The notes beneath the pieces were generated by a model, which was given only the letters and a program-made list of their open reading frames with translations, made no database searches and had not been told where the DNA came from. 64,000 nucleotides of DNA from Paracyclopina nana (taxonomy: Eukaryota; Arthropoda; Copepoda; Cyclopoida; Cyclopettidae), in NCBI GenBank assembly GCA_019096065.1, contig JAGUCH010000002.1, positions 2,988,501 to 3,052,500 on the forward strand. Direction: 5' to 3'. Numbering within the stretch: the stretch's first letter is position 1; each line of letters opens with the position of its first letter. The position numbers were made by a program, and so were the translations under genes. Below, in pieces: positions 43,876 to 56,577 of this stretch.

Positions 43876-44779
43876 TCACAGAATCAAGCAGCATTTTGTC
43901 CCTTTCTCGGGAATGACGACACGCTCAACATTTTCAGTTTTAGCACTGATGATTAATCCATGATTTACTATGGCCACTTTTTGGCATTCTTCAAGCCCCT
44001 CTTCAGCCAGCTTCAGTTTGTCCACACTTTTCACAGGGGAATCTTCAGTAAAGTTCAAATCAGTTGATCCAAAATCCTCAGATTGCTGAGGGCTCTCAAG
44101 AGACAGAGACTCATCTAAATCATCAATTTTGTTTTGCCATAATTTTGATTAAAAGTGATTAAGACAAAAGGTATGTTACATTCAAGACTAGAGTTGTATT
44201 TCATTTTGACCACTATGGTTTCAGCCTCCTTGGCCAAATCCCCTTCAGGCAGAAATGGGTTGGGCTTCAAAAAAGAAAAAAAGGAATATTTTTTAGCTGC
44301 ACTACTGAAAACTATTTTAATCTTTTTTTCTTGCAATGTTGCTTACCTGATCTTTGAGCGCGGCTATATCAGCTTTGATTTGTTCCCTCATTTTGATCAA
44401 TGAAGCATGAGCCTCAAGTGTATCAATTTCCAAATCAGCTTCAGCTGACTTCTTGTCTGCAGGTGTAACAATAATGAGGGGCTTTTCAAGCCGATCTAAC
44501 TTTGCTTGAGCAACATTTATGGGCAAAACTTCATCATCCTCTTCTTCAACAGCTTCAATTTCTAGACATATATCAACAATTATGAAATCAAACTTGTTTT
44601 ATCAGGTTCAGTGTTGACTTGAATCCAGTCAAGCATCTGAGCTGAAATATGCAGTTTAGTTTGAAAATGATCAAAAGTCAACCAAATTACCATGCTGTTC
44701 AGGTGGGATTCCTTTTTCAATGTCAGCCCATTTCACTACTGATGAGTTGTGATGAATTTTTGACTCCTCCACATGATGG
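43876..44779 (-). CDS. Coiled-coil protein with C-terminal CaaX prenylation motif
   Basis: The exons are 44779-44691, 44641-44594, 44561-44347, 44264-44180 and 44114-43876, joined in phase; the 5' start exon was not found and probably lies in 44780-45200 or beyond. I do not recognise the family. Visible features are VVKWADIEKGIPPEQ, an acidic patch (EAVEEEDDEV), a charged helical stretch (ASLIKMREQIKADIAALKDQ) and a Ser/Glu-rich linker. The C-terminus is KGTKCCLIL, where CLIL fits a geranylgeranylation box with a second Cys for palmitoylation. A lipid-anchored membrane adaptor, as in paralemmins, is inference from the tail only. Confidence 0.6.
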
Positions 44780-45201
44780 CTGTCAAAAACATGTTGAATC
44801 ATGATTTGAAATTCATCATGATGCAGCCCACATTACTCAAAAAAAATTTTGGGCAGGGAAACTGCTACAACTAGCAGCTTAAGCTAACTTGATGCTGCTT
44901 AAAAGTAAGTGCAGCTGTTGAAAATTTGGGGTGAGTCATCAAAGGGTAGATGCAAATTTACTGCTGCAAGAGAAAGTCACTATCACAGTGCATATAGTAT
45001 ATTATGGAATCGCGAAAAATGCTTGACTTTCTCATTCAGGTGAGATAAATTTGAAAAGTCAAATTCAGTTGATTTGGCTGAAAATGGGGGAATGTTTACA
45101 TGAAGGTTGAGTGATTGCATCTGTGCATTTATTGCGCTTATCTTTGAACTAAACTTTTATTTCATACACATTTTCATGATTTTGCAGTTTTTCAATGAGG
45201 G

Positions 45202-47557
45202 TTAAAACCAACGAGGGGATGAACTGCGACAGCAAACCATATCTTCTTCTTGGCTTGTTCCATCATTACATGGCTGAAATTAAATCATTAGATAATTAAA
45301 TAATTTTGATATGGTGCACTAAGCTTACTATCAATGGAACTCCCGAGAAAGTACGCTGAATGTCAGAAATGGCCAGTTTTTCGTCAGAAACAATTCCTGC
45401 CAGAGTGCAAAAACTCTCTAGAAAATTAAATTGAACATTACTTTTGTGAATTGTTGACCTTTATAATTAGCCTTACTTTTGACACATTTCATAGCTGCAG
45501 AGCACCGACTGCTGTATGTATTCAAGGCTAATTTGAAATTGAACCCCGATTTCAATGCACTTGGGGTTGAAGGTGCTGAGGTTGTTGAAGATTCTGTGGC
45601 TGTGAGTATTGAAGGTGCCTTCAAGTTGAACTTTTCTTTGAGCCTGCAAAAGTCAATGGTCTAAACTTCTAAATGAATTTCCTAATAAAGATAAAGTCCT
45701 CTTTACTTTAATAGCCCTTCAGTGTTAATTAGGCTGCCAAACTTTTTCATTAAATCAGTGTGATAAACTGTTGTTCTCTTCCAAGGCCTAAAAATATGAA
45801 TAATTGCAGAAAAGTTCATTTAAAGTTTGTAATAAAATGCTTACTGAGCCACAGGGGCATTTATCGGTGGGGGAGTTTCATAATTGCTGACTGATGGTCC
45901 TGAAATCATGTATTTTTTCAAATGATGCACATTAAAACCCTTAGGCAGAATACCTTGAGTCACAGGTAACTCTTCAAGGTTTTGAGCAGCCACAGTTGAG
46001 GTGTCTGTATTAAGTAATTCCAATGGAGGAGGAGGGCCTTTGAGGTAATCACTGGGATCATCCAGGAGATTGCTATTGACATCATGACCAATGCTTAAGA
46101 TTGGCTTCTCAGTCAAAGTCTCTAAAGGAGGTGGTGGGCCTTTCAAGTAATCTTGCGGATCATCAGTTTGGTCAAATTTGCAGCAAACATGGAAAGGTTG
46201 ACCACACATGCCGGCAAATTTCCCCTGGAACATTTGGCACTTTGTCCACCTGATGCACTGAAGCCCTTCGCTGCAGTAAGCTTGGCTAAAGCAGGATATG
46301 CAATAATCACTGTGACCAATTTAAAGGTGATTAATGTAGTACCTGTCTGAATCATGGGTTGGCTCAGAGCTGACCCGATGATTGGCCTCATGTTGAATAA
46401 CCTCAACAGGGAGCACTGAAAGGCGAACAAGGTGGGTTATTTGGTCTCCATTTTTCACTGCAACAACAGTCTTGTTCCCCAATAAGTGCTCTAAGTCGAC
46501 TAATACAGGCAAATGAGTAAGACTCCCACCTTTTGTAGGCTCCTCTACCAACACAGCAGTGGCTTCAGTGGAAGTAGTGCTCTCTTCAGCAGCATTATTA
46601 ACTGTAGTGATATCTTGCTCTGCTGTGGTCTCGTCAATGTTCTCTTCAGTAGTTGTGGTATCTTCTTCAGTTTGGTCAAAAGTTGCAGATTCTTCAGTTG
46701 TGCTGTTGATTTCAGTGGTTTCTTCTTCTTCGTCTAAAAATTCTTCTTCGCCAGAAGAAGAAGATTTGGTTTCATTCGAGCCTTCTTCACTGGAATCTTC
46801 TTCACTGCTGGAACTGCTGCTGGAGCTGCTACTGCTTTCATCATCTCCATTGGAGAGCTCAATAGCATCATTGTTGCTGTGGTTTGGCTTGAACTGGCCA
46901 AAGCCTCCTGGAATCGGAATTGGTTGAAATACAGGATTGACAACAGGTGGAGCCTCAGTGTTGTCATTGTTGTAGTCATACTCTTCATCAGCCACAACTT
47001 CCAAGAAGGGGAACTGAAAGTCACTGATGGCATCTTGGGGAGACAAAGGTTGGTCAAAAGATACTTTGGTTGGGGCCGGAGGAGCCTCATAGAACAAGTT
47101 AGGTGTGCTTTCTGACTCTTCTAGCAAGGCAAAGTCTTCTTTGTCAAACTCTTCTCTGTATGGCCATTCTGGCTTCGGACTGGGATTGACCTGCATGGTG
47201 AAGTCGCTTTGGAACCTTTGAACAATTTCATTGAGAGGCGAGGGAGTAGTGGAAGTCGTGGTGAAAAAGAACGATGGCCCGTTAGCCTTGACATAAGCGT
47301 TGACTTGGGTGGTGTCTTGAAATGTATCGGATACAGGGCTGCCAAATGTATTCAGCTTAGAGTTGACTCTAGTTGAAGTTGGAGCAAAATAGGGCTAAAG
47401 AAGGCATTTTTCATCACAAAGTGTACTTTTGCAATATTTATTTATGAGCACAAACCTGGATGAGTGATTGCCTGTTGAGCCTGTAATACGGATAGACATA
47501 CTGGCTGGTTGCATGGGAAACCAGGAAGACCAATACGGCAAAGTAATCACGCGTCAT
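45202..47557 (-). CDS. Secreted acidic Ser/Thr-rich protein with Cys-rich modules
   Basis: The seven exons are 47557-47456, 47394-46343, 46309-45845, 45787-45707, 45643-45477, 45417-45329 and 45273-45202, all phase-consistent, about 675 residues. A signal peptide (MTRDYFAVLVFLVSHATSQ) is followed by a Pro/Tyr-rich part and a poly-Ser/Glu tract (about 220-300) with many possible glycosylation and phosphorylation sites. Two Cys-rich modules follow: CISCFSQAYC...KCQ...MCGQPFHVCC, and FCTLAG...PCNDG...VCC. Both end in V-C-C, like CLIP or disulfide-knot modules of arthropod secreted proteases, but there is no protease domain. A TAA at 45841 directly follows exon 3, but it lies inside the donor CA|GTAAGC, and splicing gives a longer frame. 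Function unknown; an extracellular-matrix or cuticle role is inference. Confidence 0.68.
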
Positions 47558-47977
47558 CCTTAAAGAAAAGCAGTTTAGCTATTGAAAACTACAAGTTTGC
47601 CACTACGTTGTTGCTGCTTTACTAAAATATTCTGCCCCAAAGATACTTGATGATTCTAATTTTGTTTTTTCTCAGGAAGAAAAAAGAGCTCATTAACGCA
47701 TGTCACGTGCGCGCATTTTCTATTATTTGTTTTTTGTTAACATTCTAAAATTAATTAGACGAAGGTAGGAAAATGAGCAAATCGCGCGCAATTCATCAAT
47801 TTTCCGAGTTTTTGGCCACAGCTCAGCAATAACGACGCGCATTATGCAATCGTCAATATTGCCGCAGGTCAAAGGGAACATTTTTTTTATTCTCACTGCA
47901 GTCCGCACCAATAGCTCACGCGAGCAACAACAGCTCCTTTTGTGGAAGAAAAAATTACATAAAAAGCTACCATTAAA
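47558..47977. promoter_or_regulatory. Bidirectional promoter region
   Basis: This 420-bp interval separates the divergent start codons of the secreted acidic protein (minus) and the ankyrin protein (plus). It has CpG-rich words such as CACGTGCGCGC (near 47705) and AATCGCGCGC (near 47782). No TATA box is obvious. Confidence 0.4.
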
Positions 47978-48527
47978 ATGGAGGAGGTGTGCCAAGAAGT
48001 GAAGAGCGGCAAAACTGATCGCAAGTTTTACCAGGACAAATTAGTGCAAATTAACAACTTGGGTCGCAAAGAATGGGTGGGGTGCGAGCACCCCCTTTTG
48101 TTGGCCATTCAAGTGGGAAAAGTGGAAATTGTCGACCTCTTCATTCACATGGGCATTCATGTCAATTCAGTTAAGAGAAATCAGGATAATACTACATTGG
48201 TGAGAATTGCTTTTTACACAAATAATTAAAAAAAAGACGCGCGTGACATCTGATCATGCATTAATCTCATGAGCTTGAACGCAGCAATTATAATTATCGT
48301 ATTTTTAGACACCGCTTAATGAGAGCCTGAGACAAGGCAGAGAAGACATTGTGGAGCTGCTGCTAAAGCGAGGCGCAAGCCTGAATTTGCCGGAAAAAGG
48401 CGACAATGGCAATGACATTTTGCCCATGGAGGTGGCCAAAGATGACTCGGTGTTGCATAACACTCTGATGAGATTTGTGCGGAGAAGTTCCCTCACTTCC
48501 AGCTATTTCATTGACCCCAAAAAATAA
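47978..48527 (+). CDS. Small ankyrin-repeat protein (146 aa)
   Basis: Two exons, 47978-48199 and 48309-48527, in phase. There are at least two ankyrin-type repeats: HPLLLAIQVGKVEIVDLFIHMGIHV and TPLNESLRQGREDIVELLLKRGASL. Both have the L-x-x-A/S helix, the G-x-x-x-I-V turn and the G-x-x-(V/L) end. The C-terminus is short and basic, with no other domain. Such proteins act as protein-binding scaffolds; the partner is unknown. It is transcribed divergently from the secreted acidic protein. Confidence 0.8.
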
Positions 48528-49206
48528 ATTTCACTTCAACTCTTACCTTTGACTTGTTTTTCCGCGATGCTCACCGACAGAAATGAAGGCAGCATATCGT
48601 CGTCGTCGCTGGTGCTCTGACAATCATCTCTGAGAGAAAATTGTCATTTTACGACCAGAAGGGTTAAAAGGGATTAAAGTGCTCCCTTCACAATCCCTTA
48701 AAATTCAGAAAAAAAATTTCCTCTTATAAATTTTATTAGTCAAAAAGTCAAATAATTAGATGACCCGAATTTAATTCATTTCTCAAATGGTTGACTCGGT
48801 GCGTGGCTCAGTGAGAGACAGAAGGGGTTTTGCGGAAAATGGAGTTGTGAAGAAGACCTGTCAAAGGTGGGCAACGTTTTCCTCATGCATACGAAATGGA
48901 TTCCAACATCGATAAGTGAAATATTGGATGAGCTGGAAAACAAGTGACACACGCACTGACGTACGTAGCAGCAGGAATTATTGACTCTATACGCAACAAC
49001 CTGTTGCCAGAGGAGGTTTTTCCTGCCTCGTCGCCCCAGTGTGTCCCACTTACCTTTGTGGAAAAACAATTGTCATTAAGCTACAAATAATGATGAAGTC
49101 TTGCGGAAAGAAAAATCATTACCAGAAGAAGATACTCTCCAATGCAATGCAATCCACTTGTAAGCATTCAGCAGTGAAAATACAGCGCGTATCACAATTC
49201 TCAACC
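48528..49206. other. Intergenic interval
   Basis: I see no supported gene here. A minus-strand ATG at about 48575 opens only 17 codons (Ser-rich) and was not accepted. It holds the 3' UTR of the ankyrin gene and ends at a derlin poly(A) signal (TTTATT at 49207-49212, AATAAA on the minus strand). Confidence 0.4.
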
Positions 49207-49260
49207 TTTATTACGATTACAAATATAAATTGCGCCTTCATCTTCTTCCGGATGAAATCA

Positions 49261-50186
49261 TCACAGGGCTCCATCATTGGCGTTATTTTCGTCATGTTGA
49301 GGAGGTTGCTCTTGCAAATTTTGGTTTTCATCGTTGTGCAAAACGTTGTTGTTGTCCTGTTGCTGCTCCTGATTGTTGCCCCAGTCATATCCCCCGGGCC
49401 GTTCTTCGGGGGGCGGAGCATAATGGGGGTCTTCGGGGGCCTCGTCAAACAGAACCTTGAGAAAGGTTGGCGTTTCCAGGATTTTGAAGCCTCCCGGCTG
49501 ATTCGGGAAGATGTCCTCTAAATAGTAGTAGGTGTGGCCCACAGCCATTCCCAGGAGGTCCACAGACACTGAATTTCCCAATAAAAGGGAGAAACCTAGG
49601 AGCACATAGGGCAGGTAAGGAGCTTGGAATGTCAGCAGGCCGAAAAAGTTCATCCGGACAAATGGATTTCGCCTGGCCCAAACGTACACCAACATCAGTG
49701 TAAATGCTTGACCTGCAAAAACACCATTTTATCAAATATGTTACTCTATAATTGACTTTTAGTTACCTAGGCAAAAACACCATTTTATCAAGTATGTTAC
49801 TCTTTAATTGACTTTTAGTTACCTAGGAAGAGGAGGTTGACAAAGAAGGCCGCGATGATCATGAAGAAGCTCCCGAAGATGAACATTGTGACAAAGTCTG
49901 CGGTTCTGCCTCGAAACGAGTTCTCCTCGAGCATTCTGCAGTATCGGTATGTGAAGATCATGTTGAAGAAAAAGTTGAAGCCGAAGGTGCCAAAGAAGAG
50001 GAAGGTGGTGACAAGCCTCCAGAGCTGGTAGCTCTTCCATATGAGGATGGGATTGAAGTACAACTGAAAGGGACTCATCAGGTCGAGCTGCACTGACAAA
50101 GTCGTTAAAACACAGGCTGTCGTGTAAGCTCGGGTCACCGGCGGCATTTCCAAGTAGGCCTGTCTCACTAGAGTCTGAAATGCCAT
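49261..50186 (-). CDS. Derl2: Derlin-2-like ERAD membrane protein
   Basis: Two exons, 50186-49823 and 49712-49261, giving 271 residues. Derlins are rhomboid pseudoproteases in the ER membrane that help retrotranslocate misfolded proteins to p97/VCP. The start MAFQTL...[19 protein letters not shown] aligns with derlin-2, followed by [30 protein letters not shown], the W-R motif in [22 protein letters not shown] and [22 protein letters not shown]. The C-terminal tail ends [10 protein letters not shown], the usual SHP-box region, then a Gln/Asn/Asp-rich extension. An upstream in-frame ATG at 50228 exists but the family start is at 50186. The single intron consists largely of a tandemly duplicated 56-bp unit. 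Confidence 0.95.
49715..49826. repeat. Tandem duplication of a 56-bp intron unit in derlin
   Basis: The segments 49715-49770 and 49771-49826 are two copies of one 56-bp sequence with two differences. Each includes a donor-like AG|GTAACT context on the minus strand. The intron therefore appears to be one ancestral short intron present twice. Confidence 0.85.
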
Positions 50187-51504
50187 GGCGAAAACACTGA
50201 GGGAAAAAAGGCCACTCTCAAACAACAACTAGTCCTCGCACTCAAAATAATCGCTGTCAACAACTCGTAATGCGTTGACTTTTGGCCTCGAACCAAATTC
50301 ACGCTGAGTTGTGAACGCATCAAAAGACCTCAAATCAATAACAAACTTGCAAATTAGGACCTTTGAAGCTGTTACTTATTTTTCAATGGCTTAAAGTATG
50401 CAATTGGTTTTCGTGAACATTTGCTTCAAGTTGGAAATGTCGAGATTTGTGGTGCCCGAGAAAGCTCAGCTCGGTTCCGTACTACAAGGTAGAGAGAATA
50501 CGTGTCTCACTGCAGTAACAGTTGATTGGTTGAAGGTTGAAAGTTAGGGAAAAATATCATCAGCTGCTTCAAGTGAGTCAAAGTTTCACTGTGTGTATTT
50601 AGTATTTCAAGTCTGCTTGGTTACTGCGCATTACGCAAAGCTACACCTGTTTTTCAACCTGTCATTCTTTGTCCTTCATCTTTTGAGGCAAGTAACCTCC
50701 AATTTTATGACACTTTGTAATATTTTCCAATTTTATAACATTAAAACAGTATTTTATCAACATTGCCATTATAACGAATCTAAATGTCATAGCCACGAAT
50801 TAAAGCCGCTTCTCATGTAAAAAAAAGTTGTGAGTTACTTTTTAATATTCAATTATTAACTATTCATGGATTTTGGCAAGATTTCTGTTGACAAAGAGAC
50901 TGATAAATCCAAGTTTGAAAAGGAACGGGAGTGAAGCAAAGAGCAAACAGTCGGTGGGAAGCTATCAAAAGAGAAAGTTGTGTGTCTTTATTGGGGGATT
51001 TATTTGCTGCTCCTCTTCAAGTATTTGTTGTGGTTGGAATACAAATCCGATACACCATTACTGTATTTTGAAAGCAAATTGCTCCTGCTATTTTCTCCTG
51101 AGCTTTTTACGCGTTAAAACAAGCCTTATCAACATAGGGCAACATGTGTTGAAATACAGCTGATTATCAAAAGGTATTTTTCTTTGTGCGAGTATCACAC
51201 GGAATATCTTGTCAAGTTTGATTGAAAGTAGGTTAATTAAGTTTTATGCTATGGTGTCCCTCCTTACACGTTAATTATGCACTCATTAATTAGCTTTGGT
51301 ATATTGGAGATGAATAATGACACACTACTCATGCATATCTTCGTTTTCTCATTGAGAAAGCACAAATTGTGTGGCATACCTAATTAGAAGCAGTAGCAAT
51401 ATTCACTCTCGACTTTGTCGCCAAAAAAAGTTGTGGATAGTTCCTGGAGGAAATGCAGTAAAAAACAAGATCTTGTTATGATTGCAGGTTAATAACTAAG
51501 AGAT
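50187..51504. other. Intergenic interval between divergent derlin and Syap1
   Basis: These 1.3 kb contain no frame with family resemblance. AT-rich; both promoters should lie here. I see no repeats. Confidence 0.4.
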
Positions 51505-53324
51505 ATGGCAACTACTACGGCAGGTGGAAACGAGCAAAAGACTGTGCTTGATGACAAATCCAGTCCAACTTCAAGTGGGCCAGATTCTGAAGTGGCTTCC
51601 ATCATAGAAGAATTGCCACAAGAGGATGAGAAACAAGCTGGTGGGATATTCTATGATTTCGTCCAACAATGGCACTTCCATGGCCTATTATGCTGTTATT
51701 CTCTTTGAAAGTAGCAAAACAAGTCATGAATTATTCAAGCTATCTAGCCAGCGCTGCTCCAGCTGCAATGCAGATTTTGCATCATTTTTGCAAATGCTTC
51801 CCAAAATTTAATGTCATTTCTTTAAGGCACCGGAGACCTGGGCAACAAAGTGAGTGCAGGAGCCAATTACCTTGGGTCCATGTTCAGCTCTGCTTGGAGT
51901 AAAACTGCAAAAACAGCCAATAATGCCAGTGCAGCCACCTCGTTTTTGTCCACAGCCTTCAATAAAGTCGGTGTCGGTCCTGAATCAGCAGCTGCTCCAG
52001 AGCCTGAAAAAGAAGGTATACAGCGCAGTTTCCTTAGAGTTAAATTTTTTATGACTACTATACATTTACAGCCAAATCTGAGAGAACAGAGGAGGAAGCA
52101 AATAATGAGGATGGAAAAAAGTCTGAGGAGCATATATCAAATTCTGCTTCAGCCTTCTTTTCATCTGCTTGGACAAAAGTGGGTGGAACTTTTACGAGGT
52201 CTGCTTCAGCTACCATAAAAAATTCAGACGAAGCTCCTGCTGCTGTAGAGGAGCAGCAGCAGCAGCGGCGGCAAAATGATGGACAGCCAGAGGATGGCAA
52301 AAACTTTTTCACCAACATTTCCTCCATGGTGGGAAAAGTTGCCCAAGGAGCCACGACTGTCATCAAGGACAAAGTATCCGTGTCCATGATCAGTGAATTT
52401 AACAAGGAGCAAGAGGAGTTCATCCGGTCAAAAGGTGGACGTGGATTTTTTTTAATTGCTGCCTTTTTTAACCTAAAATTGATTATTTTGCCAGGCAATG
52501 ATTTGGAGGTTGGATTGGCACCTTGGATTGGATACCAGGAGGAAGAAGCCATGAAGGCCAAAATCCTGTCCTTGAGTCAAGACAAGCGCAACTTTGTACG
52601 AGCTCCACCAGCTGGAGTTTCATTTGAGTTTGATTATGCCTCAGTTTCTGCCATTGCTATGGCTTTACTTCAAGAAGATCCTCAACTGGACAAAATGAGG
52701 TGATTTTTAATTGTTGGATTTTTAGCATAATTGCAGTAAAGAGGCTCTAATTTTTTAGGTACGAATTGGTCCCCAAACAAGTGAAGGAGGATGAATTTTG
52801 GCGAAATTACTTTTATCGCGTGAATTTAATCAAACAATCGTTCGACTTGAAAGACCTCGAGTCTGGCAGCTCCAGCTCAAAGGCCGCAAATAAGGCCACG
52901 AAAAGGACTGAAAATGATCGACTACCTTCCATGAATAATGACGAGGATGGCTTTAATGCAACCAAGTAATTTTAAATTCAATTATAGACTGGTGGTTTTC
53001 TAATTATGATTTTGATTCAGCCCTGATCATGATGACGAATTCGTCTCCGAGTCATACCAAGCCAGCTCTGAGGACATTGATGAGGCCAACGCTTCCATGA
53101 AAAAGCTTGGTGTCAAAGGTACGCTTTTGAGTATGCTTTTTCAGCCAATTAATCAACTAGTTTTGGTAGGGAGTGAAAACGAGGAGTGGGAGGCTGAACT
53201 CGAAGGTGAACTGAACGAGTTTGAAATGGTGAGTTCCAAGGATGGCAATGAGGAAAATGATCCGGAGTGGGAGAACCAAATTCAACAAATGCTGGATGCC
53301 GAGGAGCAAAAAGACACCACTTAG
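51505..53324 (+). CDS. Syap1: Synapse-associated protein 1 / Sap47 (BSD domain)
   Basis: The seven exons are 51505-51640, 51827-52015, 52072-52434, 52495-52699, 52759-52965, 53021-53118 and 53170-53324, all in phase, 450 residues. The BSD domain lies in the second half: [57 protein letters not shown]. The invariant F-W pair of BSD domains is in [11 protein letters not shown]-terminal repeats around SMFSSAWSK and AFFSSAWTK are typical of Sap47. The C-terminus is acidic ([16 protein letters not shown]). Syap1 proteins act in mTORC2-Akt signalling and synaptic function in animals. A short poly-Gln tract lies at about residue 160. Confidence 0.94.
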
Positions 53325-53936
53325 GAGCAGAGCATTTTATGTACACCAGCATCCTCTTTCTATGTGATACATGTTGAACCATCAGTTAAGCCCTTTTTAA
53401 TTTTCACACATTTTAGTTCTGTCTAGTGTTTCCTTTTTTCTTCTACGAAATATAGCCATTATAATATACCAAAAAAAGGTTATTTGAAGATAATTATCGT
53501 ACAAGTGTTATGCCAGCTACTCATGACTCAACTGTTACTCATAGCTCATTCATGGCTGAAAAGCCAAGCAAGGCGGAGGTTATATCATTTGCGCAGTTGC
53601 AATACTTCATTCAGTTTCTAATTTGGCAATCCAGTTTTTCTACCTCCATGCCGGAGAGTCCAACACTGGAATCTTCCAGGTAGGACAAGGCTCGTTCTCA
53701 GTTCAAAATAATATCAAGAAAGCAAAGTTAAAAATTACACATGTGAAAGTATAAAGCAGTGCTGATTAGTATAGCAAGGCACATGCCTGTTTATCATAGA
53801 TAAGCAAGGCAAGGTGAAAAGCAGAGATCGAGCTTTGGGGGTCGCAGTCCACTGAGGCGGTTCTATACCTGCAATGCTACTCAAAAAGCCTGGATGAAGC
53901 TGACTTGACAAAGGTATTATAAAACCACAACACAAA
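53325..53936. other. Intergenic interval
   Basis: No gene is supported in these 610 bp between the Syap1 stop and the four-TM protein start. The sequence is AT-rich and without repeats. Confidence 0.35.
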
Positions 53937-54629
53937 ATGGTCAAAGTGCAAAATGTCATTTATGGCATCAGTGTGATTGAAGTGGTCATTGTGGTGATTG
54001 GCTTCATACTGACATTCATTGTCAATCCTGGTGATCTCAGAGACCCAATTTGGCTAGTGCCTTCAGTGGTGGTAGTGGTCATTTTGGCCATCAATCTGAG
54101 CCTGCAGATGTATGCAATATTTGCCAAGAATACTTGCATAGTTGTGGCTTCAGGAGTGGCCAGAGTGGTCATCACAGGCGCCAATGTGGCTGTGATAGTT
54201 GTGGTCATAGTGATACAGTTCAAAGTCTATGTTTTACCTCAGTAAGCAGACAGTTTCATAATATGTCATTCTTTTTATGGAGAATAATTGGTTTTTTTTC
54301 TTAACAGTGTTCTAGGGCTTGGATTTCCCTATCTAGTCTACAATTTTCTGCTCACCATTCTGCTATTCAGATTGGCAAGAAAGCAGCAGCAGCTTGAGCA
54401 TGAGGAATGCACATTGCATCATCACCATCACCATCAAAAGCACCCACATTATGCCAGGCAAATTTCAATTCCAAGGCCTAATTTCCAGGCAGATGTGGAT
54501 GGAATCATGGGTGAATTTGGCATCCAAAATGACCCCCAAAACTACTATGTACCAAGATATCCTGACCATGTGCACCAACAGCATTTTGCTCCACATTACA
54601 TTTTGCCACCCCCAGTCATGAGATATTGA
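53937..54629 (+). CDS. Four-TM membrane protein with His-rich tail (208 aa)
   Basis: Two exons, 53937-54241 and 54308-54629, joined in phase (CA|T). There are four hydrophobic segments: VIEVVIVVIGFILTFIV, WLVPSVVVVVILAINLSL, VARVVITGANVAVIVVVIVI and FPYLVYNFLLTILLF. No signal peptide is separate from TM1. The cytoplasmic tail has a run of six His followed by Q-K-H-P-H, then ends PHYILPPPVMRY, with a PPPV proline motif. The layout recalls MARVEL or tetraspanin-like small proteins, but the Cys-rich loop of tetraspanins is missing and I do not recognise the family. The His cluster could bind metal (inference). Confidence 0.72.
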
Positions 54630-55100
54630 AAAGTGTTGTTCTTACTGACTTTCTAATTGCAGCCTAGCTACAACTATTTTTAAAGCAGGGTGGGGCATCA
54701 TGACACACTTCCTGCTAAGTGTGAGAGAGGCTGGAAAATTGCCAGAATTGAATAAACTGTGTGTGTCTCACAAATTGTTTGAATTGAGCTTCTTCTCTTT
54801 TTGTGAGTTGAAATCTGCTTGCAACATGTGCTTCATGCTATGATAAAACAAATGTTGACTTTTACCTCAAATATGGAGCTGCACCAGGCTAAAATGTCCA
54901 GTTTGACAAACATGCACTGTTGTACTATGTACTGTAAAAGACTAAAGGGTCTGAATCTCTGGGACACCTACTAGCTGCTATGCCCTTTGGACTAAAGAGA
55001 GCAAGCAACATGTTGTGATGCTCTCAGTGTGCTTATGTGCAAAAACCGGATAGTAGACTTTTAAATCGTTGCTCTTTAAAGTCTTTGCTATTCAACCAAA
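54630..55100. other. Intergenic interval before alpha-tubulin
   Basis: These 470 bp have no supported gene. They hold the 3' UTR of the four-TM gene, with AATAAA near 54752, and the tubulin promoter. Confidence 0.4.
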
Positions 55101-56564
<1,464 letters not shown>

Positions 56565-56577
56565 GATTGAAAATAAA

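Larger units (their letters stand above)
40318..44652. repeat. Segmental tandem duplication, copy 2
   Basis: This is the second copy, directly abutting the first, with no insertions. It gives the empty sites for both mobile elements in copy 1. Dynamin exons and introns match copy 1 at about 98-99%, while the stretch 40545-40930 matches 31935-32516 at only about 85% by eye. Beyond 44652 the CaaX gene continues uninterrupted with unique sequence, so this copy holds the original 3' boundary. Confidence 0.92.

Noticed and set aside
46559..46927. 122-codon plus-strand frame of Ser/Leu/Val
   Set aside because: Shadow of the acidic Ser/Glu region of the minus-strand secreted protein.
48540..48640. 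Short minus-strand Ser-rich frame
   Set aside because: Only 17 codons, with no splice partner found.
49039..49521. 160-codon plus-strand frame
   Set aside because: Antisense to the derlin C-terminal exon; no domain or splice continuation.
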